Source: Paenibacillus contaminans (GTDB lineage Bacteria; Bacillota; Bacilli; Paenibacillales; NBRC-103111). Taken from it: a DNA stretch of 64,000 nt. The position numbers and the translations under genes are program-made. The DNA is taken from NCBI RefSeq assembly GCF_003285015.1, contig NZ_QMFB01000010.1, positions 24,024-88,023 of the forward strand, in the 5' to 3' direction. Below are positions 33,353 through 41,476 of this stretch, piece after piece. Position 1 is the first letter of the stretch. Every line of letters starts with the position of its first letter. A model generated the notes under the pieces. That model was not told the origin of the DNA. It made no database searches and was given only the letters and a program-made list of their open reading frames with translations.

Positions 33353-34690
33353 ATGAAGACTAGAGACAACCATGCTAATCGAACGAAAGTGAACTGCGTA
33401 CGGGATTTGGGGAAAGCGGTTTCGGAAACCCCGGTAACGCAATCGAGCGATGCCGCTTCGCAGAGCGCAGTCTCGGGATTGGTGGAGACGGCCTCACAAA
33501 GCACTGTACTGCGATCGAGTGAAGCCGCCTCGCAGAATCTCTTGTCGAGATCGAAGGAAAAGCCGGCTCGATTTCGAATCCGGGCTGGGTCAGGCGCCGC
33601 TTTGCGAAGCGGCAAGCTCCAGCAAGCTGTGGCAGCGCTGCTTATAACCGCGGCCTTGTTGGCGGGATGCAGCGGCGAGAGCGGCCAGTCCTCCAATGCC
33701 GCTAACGAATTGGCCGCTCCGCAAGGCATGGCCGATAACGCTGCCGGGAGCAAGGAAAAAGCGGACGATTCGGCGAAGGCTCCGGCAGAAGGCCAAGGGA
33801 CGGCGGCGGCCGACAAAAACCAGGCCAGCCCTGCCGCAGCGTCGGCACAGCCGAGAACGGCAGGGTCGACGGGATCGGGAATGGGCGACGCATCCGATGC
33901 GATCAGCCGCAAGCTGATTTACAAAGCGAATATCGCGATGGAAGTAAAGAGCTATGACGATGCGCAAACGGAAATTCAAAATTTGATTACTTTAAACGGC
34001 GGATACATGTTGGTTTTTTCGGAAAATCAAACGCAAAACGAGAAAAGCGGGAATTTCACGATCAAAGTACCGGCTAACGGGTTTTCAACCTTCCTTGCCG
34101 ATCTTGCGAAAATCGGACATCTGAAGCTTCAGCGAAGCGTGCAAGGTCAGGATGTGACGGAGGAATACGTCGATCTTTCCTCCCGGTTGAAAGGCAAGGA
34201 AGTCGAAGAGGCGCGTCTGCTCGCTTTTATGGAAAAAGCGATGCAGGCCGACGATCTCGTCACGTTCTCGAACCAGCTCGGCAAGGTGCAGGAGGAAATC
34301 GAGAAAATAAAGGGCCGGATGCGGTTTATCGATCAAAACGTGTCGTTATCGACGATCGAGCTCCGCTTGTACGAAAAAATGAACGGGGCAACGGTAAAAA
34401 GCGAAAATGAGTCGCCCGAATCGGCTTTCACGAGAGCCGGAAATGCGTTAAAAGGGAGCGCCCGTTTTATCGGCGATTTATTCGAAGGATTATTCGTATT
34501 TCTTGCCGGCGCTTTACCGATCCTGCTCGTGCTCGCCATAGTCGGCGTTCCCGCGATTTACGGCTATATGAAAACGCAGAAAAACAACCCGCAGCGGCGG
34601 AAAAGCGCATATGGCGAAAAAATCGAACCTAGCCATCGGGGGCCGGGCGCAACGGACAAAGCTCCCGATGACAAAGAGGACGATGCTTAA
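33353..34690 (+). CDS. DUF4349 lipoprotein with a repeat-containing N-terminal extension
   Basis: The 445-residue protein has a DUF4349 domain at about residues 185-345 (RKLIYKANIAMEVKSYDDA, then a coiled coil and LSTIELRLYE), followed by a transmembrane helix at about 380-400 and a basic tail. A lipobox-like LLAGC is at Cys105, after an 85-residue hydrophilic N-terminus that carries 12-residue repeats. This is far longer than a lipoprotein signal peptide, so Cys105 may lie in an ordinary membrane anchor, or translation may start later. ATG at 33353 has AAGGGGG seven bases upstream, which favours the long form. DUF4349 has no assigned biochemical role. Confidence 0.85.
   Translation: MKTRDNHANRTKVNCVRDLGKAVSETPVTQSSDAASQSAVSGLVETASQSTVLRSSEAASQNLLSRSKEKPARFRIRAGSGAALRSGKLQQAVAALLITAALLAGCSGESGQSSNAANELAAPQGMADNAAGSKEKADDSAKAPAEGQGTAAADKNQASPAAASAQPRTAGSTGSGMGDASDAISRKLIYKANIAMEVKSYDDAQTEIQNLITLNGGYMLVFSENQTQNEKSGNFTIKVPANGFSTFLADLAKIGHLKLQRSVQGQDVTEEYVDLSSRLKGKEVEEARLLAFMEKAMQADDLVTFSNQLGKVQEEIEKIKGRMRFIDQNVSLSTIELRLYEKMNGATVKSENESPESAFTRAGNALKGSARFIGDLFEGLFVFLAGALPILLVLAIVGVPAIYGYMKTQKNNPQRRKSAYGEKIEPSHRGPGATDKAPDDKEDDA
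33398..33577 (+). repeat. In-frame 36-bp degenerate tandem repeat, five units
   Basis: Units start at 33398, 33434, 33470, 33506 and 33542, exactly 36 bases apart and in frame. The second to fourth encode related 12-residue motifs ending in DAASQSA, ETASQST and EAASQNL; the first and fifth are more diverged. They lie before the hydrophobic segment of the DUF4349 protein. Confidence 0.75.
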
Positions 34691-34738
34691 TGACGTAAAT
34701 GATGATTGCGTTTTCATGTAAAAAACATAGACGGATTG

Positions 34739-34775
34739 CGAAAAGTCCTGCTCTTGGAGCAGGACTTTTCGTTTT
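34739..34775 (+). terminator. Strong terminator upstream of mraZ
   Basis: CGAAAAGTCCTGCTC pairs perfectly with GAGCAGGACTTTTCG around TTG and runs into TTTT. It insulates the dcw cluster from the DUF4349 gene. Confidence 0.9.
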
Positions 34776-34796
34776 GGTGGCGAATAATTCATATTC

Positions 34797-34836
34797 AGTG
34801 GTGAAAAGTGGGGTAAAGTGGGGGAAAGGGGAGAGG
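34797..34836 (+). promoter_or_regulatory. MraZ-type operator: four 10-bp direct repeats
   Basis: AGTGGTGAAA, AGTGGGGTAA, AGTGGGGGAA and AGGGGAGAGG follow one another in register, each with a TGGNG-like core spaced 10 bases. MraZ binds such TGGG repeats upstream of its own gene. The array ends six bases before the mraZ ATG, so it also overlaps the ribosome-binding site. Confidence 0.75.
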
Positions 34837-34842
34837 GTACCG

Positions 34843-35280
34843 ATGTTTATGGGGGAACACCAGCATAGCATCGACGAAAAAGGCCGAATGATCATTCCGG
34901 CCAAGTTTCGTGAAGCCCTCGGCACGACCTTCGTCATTACCCGCGGATTGGATCAATGCTTGTTCGTGTACCCGATGGAAGAATGGAAAGTGCTCGAGCA
35001 GAAGCTCAAGGCGCTGCCGCTTATGAAGTCGGACGCGCGCGCGTTCACCCGCTTTTTTTTCTCGGGGGCGACGGAATGCGAGCTCGATAAGCAGGGAAGG
35101 GTAAATATACCCGGAAATTTGGTGGAACATGCCAAGCTGGCCAAAGACTGCGTCGTGCTGGGCGTCTCGAACCGGGTTGAAATATGGGCCAAGGAACAAT
35201 GGGGCAGCTATTTCGCCGAATCCGAGCAATCGTTCAACGAAATTGCCGAGAAGCTCGTCGATTTTAATTTCGATCTATAA
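34843..35280 (+). CDS. mraZ: Transcriptional regulator MraZ
   Basis: The 145-residue protein has the two AbrB-like MraZ repeats, each with the DxKGR-type core: HSIDEKGRMIIPAKFREAL near residue 8 and CELDKQGRVNIPGNL near residue 78. MraZ forms rings and represses the dcw operon by binding tandem TGGG sites, which are present just upstream. ATG at 34843 follows a GGGGAGAGG tract; a longer frame from 34699 begins within the terminator. It opens the dcw cluster. Confidence 0.95.
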   Translation: MFMGEHQHSIDEKGRMIIPAKFREALGTTFVITRGLDQCLFVYPMEEWKVLEQKLKALPLMKSDARAFTRFFFSGATECELDKQGRVNIPGNLVEHAKLAKDCVVLGVSNRVEIWAKEQWGSYFAESEQSFNEIAEKLVDFNFDL

Positions 35281-35387
35281 GGAAACAGCCGTTACGGCTG
35301 CTTGCCGCTTTTCATACGGAACGACCAACCGGCGAACCTGCTGCAGTGAGGCTGCAAACGTCCGCTCGGCATCAAGGAGGACTGCAA

Positions 35388-36338
35388 GTGTTTCATCACA
35401 TCACGGTATTAAAAGAAGAAGCGGTCGAAGGGTTGCATATAAAGCCGGACGGCATTTACGTCGATTGTACGCTCGGAGGCGCGGGTCATAGCGAATTGAT
35501 CGCCTCGAAGCTGGGGCCGCAGGGCAGACTGATCGCATTCGATCAGGACGACGCTGCGCTTGCCAACGCGGAAACGAGGCTGAAGCCTTTTGCCGATCGG
35601 GTAACGCTTGTCAGAACGAATTTTCGCGATATTCGCGACGTATTGTTGGGGCTTCCCGTGCCGGTAAAGGACGGAAATCCGCAGGTGGACGGCATTTTAT
35701 TCGATCTGGGCGTGTCGTCGCCGCAGCTCGATGAAGCGGAGAGAGGGTTCAGCTATAACCATGATGCCGAGCTCGATATGCGGATGGATAGGACGGAGAG
35801 TTTAACCGCGCGGGAGATCATTAATGAATGGCCGGAAAGCGAAATTGCGCGAATTTTGTATGAATACGGCGAAGAAAAATTTTCGCGGCGCATCGCGGCG
35901 CGGATCATAGCGGAGCGCGAGAAATCGCCGATCGAATCGACGGGCAGACTCGCGGACATTATTAAGGAAGGCATACCTGCGGCTGCGCGCAGAACGGGAC
36001 CGCATCCGGCCAAACGCAGCTTTCAAGCGATCCGCATCGCAGTTAATGACGAACTGGGCGCTATGGAAGAGGCGCTGGAGCAGTCGATACGCTGCTTATC
36101 CCCGGGAGGGCGCATATCCGTCATCACCTTCCACTCGCTGGAAGACAGAATATGCAAGCAAATTTTTGCGAAATATGTAGAAAAATGCACGTGTCCGCCG
36201 GGTTTTCCCGTGTGCGTTTGTCATAAAAAGTCGCTGCTGAAGCTCGTCAACCGCAAGCCGCTGGATCCGTCCGAGGAGGAGCTTGCGGCAAACCCCCGCG
36301 CACGTTCCGCAAAGCTAAGAGTGGCCGAGCGAGTATAG
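35388..36338 (+). CDS. rsmH: 16S rRNA m4C1402 methyltransferase RsmH
   Basis: The 316-residue protein has the SAM-binding segment YVDCTLGGAGHSELI, LFDLGVSSPQLDEAERGFSY and FHSLEDRICKQIF, typical of RsmH (MraW), which methylates the N4 of C1402 in 16S rRNA. A C-terminal cysteine cluster (CTC...CVC, about residues 267-279) is seen in Bacilli. GTG at 35388 is chosen because AAGGAGG lies seven bases upstream. Second gene of the dcw cluster. Confidence 0.95.
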   Translation: MFHHITVLKEEAVEGLHIKPDGIYVDCTLGGAGHSELIASKLGPQGRLIAFDQDDAALANAETRLKPFADRVTLVRTNFRDIRDVLLGLPVPVKDGNPQVDGILFDLGVSSPQLDEAERGFSYNHDAELDMRMDRTESLTAREIINEWPESEIARILYEYGEEKFSRRIAARIIAEREKSPIESTGRLADIIKEGIPAAARRTGPHPAKRSFQAIRIAVNDELGAMEEALEQSIRCLSPGGRISVITFHSLEDRICKQIFAKYVEKCTCPPGFPVCVCHKKSLLKLVNRKPLDPSEEELAANPRARSAKLRVAERV

Positions 36339-36407
36339 CAAATGTTAAACATGATTGAAAACATATAAAGACAAACCAAAACTGAAAAACGAGAGGAGTG
36401 ACTCCGG

Positions 36408-36824
36408 ATGGCATACACGCAGGGCAATTTGGCGACGAAACCGAAGGAACAGCAAAAAGAACCCGGCCGCGTCCGCATACGCGAAACGCGCAAGGTCGTA
36501 TATAAAGCGAGGACGATTCCGGTGCAGGAAAAGCTGATCTATTTGTTTACTGTTTTCGTATGCGTAGTGGTCGCCGGCGTCATTATTTGGCGTTACGCGC
36601 AAATCTATGAAATGAACCGCAACATCCAGAACATCCAAGTAGAGCTAAAGAAGCTCGAAGCGGAAAACAGCACTTTGAAACAAGAAGTCAATAAATTGAT
36701 GGACCCGAACCGGCTCAAGCAAGAGGTTGAGAAAAAAGGCTTGAAGGCGATCGATGAAACGCAGGTCGTGCATGTTCCGGCGAATCCGGCTGCCCAAGCG
36801 CCTGACGCCGCCGCAAAGCCGTAA
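36408..36824 (+). CDS. ftsL: Cell division protein FtsL
   Basis: The 138-residue protein has a basic cytoplasmic N-terminus, one transmembrane helix at about residues 43-63 and an extracellular leucine-zipper-like coiled coil at about 66-105, with a Pro/Ala-rich tail. This bitopic layout and its place between rsmH and pbpB identify FtsL, which forms the FtsL-DivIC-DivIB complex at the septum. AGAGGAG precedes the ATG. Confidence 0.9.
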   Translation: MAYTQGNLATKPKEQQKEPGRVRIRETRKVVYKARTIPVQEKLIYLFTVFVCVVVAGVIIWRYAQIYEMNRNIQNIQVELKKLEAENSTLKQEVNKLMDPNRLKQEVEKKGLKAIDETQVVHVPANPAAQAPDAAAKP

Positions 36825-36836
36825 CGGAGGGATAAC

Positions 36837-39221
36837 ATGGAGAAGAAAACGAAATTGCGCTCGCTTCTGCTGGGCGCCTTTTTTACGCTATTGTTTCTCG
36901 GTTTGGTCAGCCGCATGTATTGGGTGCAGGTAGTGGAAGCGTCGTGGCTCCGCGAGAAGGCGGGAGAAGTTTGGAGCAAGTCCGAGGTGCTCGCGGCCAA
37001 GCGCGGCGAGATCGTAGACAGAAACGGCAGGACGCTCGCCGAGGAAGCGGTCGCTTATACGGTTTCGGTTAACCCGGAATTGATAAATGCCAAAAAAACG
37101 AGCTCGAAATCGAAAAATTCGGAGCAGCTCGATTGGGATATCGCTCGCGGACTGGCGGCTATCCTGACGATGAGTTCGGACCCCGCGGAGATAGCGGAGC
37201 TGGAGAAAAAAATATACGGCCTTGCGACAAAGAAGAAATCCGACGGCAGCGGTTATTTGGTCGATGTGGAGATCAAACCCGAAGGGTGGAAAATTGACGG
37301 GGAAACGAAAAAGAAGATCGATGCTTTTATTACCGAGCTTCAGCTAAAAACGGATTCGAAGGGCAATCTTGGCATTAATACGAAGGAAACGCAGAAGCGC
37401 TATTATCCGTCCAATCGGCTTGCCTCTCATATTTTGGGTTACCTCGACAAGGAAGGAAAGGCCGTCGGGGGGATCGAATCGACGTTCGACGAAATGCTGC
37501 GCGGCAAGAACGGGACGCTAGAACACGAAAGAGACGCCAGGGGAGTCGAGCTGCCGAATTCGAAAGTTACGGTAAACCCTGCGGAAAATGGAAAAACCGT
37601 CCGCTTGACGATCGACCAGAACATCCAATATTATGTGGAAACCGCACTTAAAACGTCTTATGACAAATGGAAGCCTAAAAGCATGACGGCGATCGCCGTC
37701 GATCCGCAAACGATGGAAATTTTGGCGATGGCGAACGCTCCGGACTTTAATCCGAATAAATATTGGGAGTTCGGCAGCCAAAGCGATTTTATCAATCATG
37801 CGGTGGCTTCACAGTACGAGCCCGGCTCGACGTTTAAGGTCGTCACGCTTGCCGGCGCCGTTCAGGAAGGCTTGTTCAATCCGAACGACAAGTTCCCGTC
37901 CGGCAAAATTTACGTTGGCGGCCGTGAGCTTCATGACCATGAAACAAGGGGCTGGGGGACGATCACCTACATGGAAGGCCTTCTGCGTTCCAGTAACGTG
38001 GCTTTCGTCAAGCTCGGCTTCGAGAAGCTCGGACCGAAGCTGCTGACCGACTACATCATGAATTTCGGCTTCGGCAAAAAGACGGGTATCGCCCTGCCCA
38101 ACGAGACCAAAGGTATCGTCAACATGAAATACGACTCGGAGTACGGAACCGCTACATACGGGCAAGGCCAAGTGCTTACGACGCTGCTGCAGCAAACCGC
38201 CGCTTACGCCGCGATCGCGAACGGCGGCAAGCTGCTGGAGCCGCACATCGTCAAAGACATTGTCGACTCGCAAACCGGCGAAGTGATTCAAACGTTCGAC
38301 CCGAAAGTCGTCCGAGAGGTCGTGTCTCCGGAGACGGCGCAGCAAACCGCGCTTTATTTGGAGCAGGTCGTCGCGAATCAGGACATCGGTACGGGGCGCC
38401 GGGCGTACATAAACGATTATCGGGTGGCGGGCAAGACGGGAACCGCGAACATCGTTATTCCCGGCAAAGGATATTCGCCGAACACGTGGGTCATCACGTT
38501 CGTCGGCTTTGCCCCGGTGGAAAACCCGCGGCTGCTGGTCGCGGTTCTCGCAGATCAGCCGGACTTGAAGGGCAACTACCATTACGGCGGCGAAGTTGCC
38601 GCCCCCGTGTTCAAGGATATCGTACAGCAAAGCTTGCGGTATATGAACGTACGCAGCAGCTCCGGCAACACCGCGACGAAGACGGAAACTAACGTCGAGT
38701 CGATTGCAACCGTCCCGGACGTTACGGGCCAAACGATCGCCGAGGCGACCAAAAAGCTAAAGCAGACCGGGCTCAAACCCGAGGTTCTGGGGGAGGGCGG
38801 CAAGGTGCTCAAGCAATCGCCGGCCCCCGGAACGGAAGTCGCCATGTCGCAGCGCATCGTCCTCGTGACGCAGGAAGCGCAAGGGATGCAAATCCCGGAT
38901 TTGACCGGCGTTTCGCTCCGGGAAGCGATGGAGATTTGCGGGCAGCTGGAGATTCAGTGCAAAGCGAACGGAGAAGGGTATGTCGTGTCGCAAGCCGAAG
39001 GCGAAGCGAACGGCGGCAAAGTCGTAACCTTCGAGCTGAAGCCTCTAGCAGAGCCGAAGAATGAGGCCGACGAGAAGAAAGAGTCTGACGGCAAGAAAGC
39101 GTCCGACGGGAAGAAAGCAGCCGAGTCGGATAAAGGCGAAGACGGAAATAATGAGAACTCCTCTGCCGAAGACAGCCAAAAATCCGGTTCGTCCGAAGGC
39201 GGAACGGAAGCCAAAAGATGA
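36837..39221 (+). CDS. pbpB: Class B penicillin-binding protein with two PASTA domains (PBP2B type)
   Basis: The 794-residue protein has an N-terminal transmembrane helix, a dimerisation domain (RGEIVDRNGRTLAEE), and a transpeptidase domain with STFK (after YEPG), SSN (LLRSSNVAFVKLG) and KTGTAN. Two PASTA domains follow at about residues 620-735, then a tail of about 55 residues rich in Lys, Glu, Asp and Ser. It should be the septal transpeptidase that works with FtsW-type polymerase. It starts 12 bases after ftsL. Confidence 0.92.
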   Translation: MEKKTKLRSLLLGAFFTLLFLGLVSRMYWVQVVEASWLREKAGEVWSKSEVLAAKRGEIVDRNGRTLAEEAVAYTVSVNPELINAKKTSSKSKNSEQLDWDIARGLAAILTMSSDPAEIAELEKKIYGLATKKKSDGSGYLVDVEIKPEGWKIDGETKKKIDAFITELQLKTDSKGNLGINTKETQKRYYPSNRLASHILGYLDKEGKAVGGIESTFDEMLRGKNGTLEHERDARGVELPNSKVTVNPAENGKTVRLTIDQNIQYYVETALKTSYDKWKPKSMTAIAVDPQTMEILAMANAPDFNPNKYWEFGSQSDFINHAVASQYEPGSTFKVVTLAGAVQEGLFNPNDKFPSGKIYVGGRELHDHETRGWGTITYMEGLLRSSNVAFVKLGFEKLGPKLLTDYIMNFGFGKKTGIALPNETKGIVNMKYDSEYGTATYGQGQVLTTLLQQTAAYAAIANGGKLLEPHIVKDIVDSQTGEVIQTFDPKVVREVVSPETAQQTALYLEQVVANQDIGTGRRAYINDYRVAGKTGTANIVIPGKGYSPNTWVITFVGFAPVENPRLLVAVLADQPDLKGNYHYGGEVAAPVFKDIVQQSLRYMNVRSSSGNTATKTETNVESIATVPDVTGQTIAEATKKLKQTGLKPEVLGEGGKVLKQSPAPGTEVAMSQRIVLVTQEAQGMQIPDLTGVSLREAMEICGQLEIQCKANGEGYVVSQAEGEANGGKVVTFELKPLAEPKNEADEKKESDGKKASDGKKAAESDKGEDGNNENSSAEDSQKSGSSEGGTEAKR

Positions 39222-39225
39222 TCGG

Positions 39226-39256
39226 CAAGCTTATTCGGCCATGCCGGATAAGCTTG
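39226..39256 (+). terminator. Long hairpin between pbpB and spoVD
   Basis: CAAGCTTATTCGGC pairs with GCCGGATAAGCTTG (one G-U pair) around CAT, only five bases after the pbpB stop. The T run after it is poor (TTCTAA), so it may reduce rather than end transcription into spoVD. Confidence 0.55.
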
Positions 39257-39363
39257 TTCTAACCCCTGTTTGTCCCGAATAATCTGGATATGAAACGATC
39301 TTGTCCGCTTGACGGTTTCCGGCGGCTGTCGAATCATTTTCTCAGGCTCGGGAGGGGCGTATC

Positions 39364-41283
39364 ATGAAAGTTTCCAACGTAACGATTCGCAAACGTTTGT
39401 GGTTTGCGCTGATTGCCGGGATATTCGTTTTTATGGCGCTTGTCGTTCGGCTCGGCTACGTCCAGCTTTGGATCGGTTCCGAAATTGCGCTTAAGGCCGA
39501 GGAATCATGGCGAAGGAACATCCCTTTTGCCGCCAAACGGGGAGAAGTATGGGACCGCAACGGCATCAAGCTGACGTATAACATAAGCTCGCCGTCCGTG
39601 ATGGCGATACCCGCGCAGGTGAAGGATCCGAAAGATACGGCGGCGAAGCTGGCGGCGGCATTGCAGTCGTCGGAGCAAACGATATACAATCAAATAACGA
39701 AACGCGAGCTCATTGTCAAAATACAACCCGGCGGCCGCAAAATATCCGATGAGAAGGCGGAGCAGATCCGTTCCATGAATTTGCCCGGCATCGTCGTCGC
39801 AGAGGATAATAAGCGGTATTACCCGTTCGGAGAGCTGGCGGCACACATTCTCGGTTTTACGGGCATCGACAATCAGGGCTTGACCGGAGTGGAAGCGAAA
39901 TACGATAAACAGCTGACGGGCATCAGAGGCAGCATATCGTTCTTATCGGACGCTTCGGGGAAGAAGATGCCGAATTCGTCGGACCGTTATACGAAGCCGA
40001 TGGACGGGCTGAACCTGCAGCTGACGATCGACAGCTATTTGCAGTCGGTCCTCGAGCGCGAGCTAGACCAAGCGATGCTTAAGTATCAAGCGAATAATGC
40101 GATCGCGATCATGATGGATCCGATGAACGGCGAAGTGCTGGCGATGGCAGGCAAGCCGTCGTACGAGCCCGGCAACTACAAGAACTCCCCGTCCGAGGTC
40201 ATTAACCGGAATCTGCCGATCTGGATGACGTACGAGCCCGGATCCACGTTCAAAATCATTACGCTTGCGGCGGCGCTTCAAGAAAAGAAAGTGAACTTCA
40301 ACGAGCGGTTTCACGATCCGGGCTATATCGAGGTTGCCGGCGCGAGATTGCGCTGCTGGAAGCGGGGTGGCCACGGCAGCGAAACGTTCTTGGAGGTCGT
40401 CGAAAATTCCTGCAACCCGGGCTTTGTCGTGATGGGCCAAAGGCTCGGCAAAGAAACCCTTTTCGATTACATAAACCGGTTCGGCTTCGGCAAGAAGACG
40501 GGGATCGACCTCGGAGGCGAAGAGAACGGCATCATGTTCAAAATGTCGAGAGTAGGCCCTGTCGAGCTTGCGACGACCTCCTTCGGCCAAGGGGTTTCGG
40601 TTACGCCGATTCAGCAGGTGGCTGCGGTTTCCGCGGCGATCAACGGAGGCAAGCTGTTCAAGCCCCGCGTCGCCAAAGCTTGGGTTAACCCGGACACGGG
40701 CGAGGTTATCGACGTGATGGAGCCGGAGCTGGTGCGGACGGTCATCTCGGAGGAGACGTCCAAGCAGGTGAGGGATGCGCTTGAAAGCGTAGTGGCGAAA
40801 GGAACCGGTAAAAATGCGTTTCTGGACGGCTATCGCGTCGGGGGCAAAACCGGTACGGCGCAAAAGGTCGTGAATGGCCGCTATTCGCCGAACGAGCATA
40901 TCGTTTCATTCATCGGCTTCGCGCCGGCTGACAAACCGAGAGTCGTCGTCTACGTCGCGATCGACAATCCGCAGGGCATCCAGTTCGGCGGGCTCGTGGC
41001 CGCACCTGTCGTCCGCAACATTATGGGCGACGCGCTTCGCTATATGAATGTGGAGCCGAGCAAAGAGCAAATCGAACGCGAGTACGTTTACGGAGACACA
41101 AAAATACTCGAAGTGCCGAATCTTGTAGGGATGACGGTGCAGGAAATATACGAAGACTTGAATATGGATTTTCAGCTCAGCAAATCCGGTGAAGGCAACA
41201 CGGTCGTCAAGCAGCAGCCGGCTGCCGGAACCAGACTCGATCAGGGCTCCACGATACGCATTTTTATGTCGGAAGGCAAATAA
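39364..41283 (+). CDS. spoVD: Stage V sporulation protein D, class B PBP
   Basis: The 639-residue protein has an N-terminal transmembrane helix, KRGEVWDRNGIKLTYN, and a transpeptidase domain with STFK (YEPGSTFKIITLAAAL), SCN (ENSCNPGFVVMG) and KTGTAQ, then one C-terminal PASTA domain (about residues 580-636). SpoVD crosslinks spore cortex peptidoglycan in the mother cell together with SpoVE. The CGGGAGG site precedes the ATG. Order pbpB-spoVD-murE is that of B. subtilis. Confidence 0.93.
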   Translation: MKVSNVTIRKRLWFALIAGIFVFMALVVRLGYVQLWIGSEIALKAEESWRRNIPFAAKRGEVWDRNGIKLTYNISSPSVMAIPAQVKDPKDTAAKLAAALQSSEQTIYNQITKRELIVKIQPGGRKISDEKAEQIRSMNLPGIVVAEDNKRYYPFGELAAHILGFTGIDNQGLTGVEAKYDKQLTGIRGSISFLSDASGKKMPNSSDRYTKPMDGLNLQLTIDSYLQSVLERELDQAMLKYQANNAIAIMMDPMNGEVLAMAGKPSYEPGNYKNSPSEVINRNLPIWMTYEPGSTFKIITLAAALQEKKVNFNERFHDPGYIEVAGARLRCWKRGGHGSETFLEVVENSCNPGFVVMGQRLGKETLFDYINRFGFGKKTGIDLGGEENGIMFKMSRVGPVELATTSFGQGVSVTPIQQVAAVSAAINGGKLFKPRVAKAWVNPDTGEVIDVMEPELVRTVISEETSKQVRDALESVVAKGTGKNAFLDGYRVGGKTGTAQKVVNGRYSPNEHIVSFIGFAPADKPRVVVYVAIDNPQGIQFGGLVAAPVVRNIMGDALRYMNVEPSKEQIEREYVYGDTKILEVPNLVGMTVQEIYEDLNMDFQLSKSGEGNTVVKQQPAAGTRLDQGSTIRIFMSEGK

Positions 41284-41405
41284 ATCGCGGCAGCTTCGCA
41301 TGGAGCGCAAGTAAAATATTTCGATTAGAGCATATCGCGGATATTTTTTCGATATTCATGTCAATGAATCGCTTATTAAGGCAATAAAGATAATAGCAGG
41401 GGTAT

Positions 41406-41456
41406 CGTCTGCCGCAGGAACGGCCGCAATGAAAAAGCGGAGCCGCGCGGCAGACG
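41406..41456 (+). other. GC-rich stem-loop in the murE leader
   Basis: CGTCTGCCGC pairs perfectly with GCGGCAGACG, with a second inner stem of CGGC-CGC and GCG-GCCG. It ends four bases before the GAGGGGG ribosome site of murE. It has no T run. It may affect murE translation or mRNA stability. Confidence 0.55.
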
Positions 41457-41476
41457 GAAGAGAGGGGGAATGACCC

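Noticed and set aside
37809..38732. 307-codon open frame opposite pbpB
   Set aside because: Antisense shadow of the transpeptidase domain without start signals.
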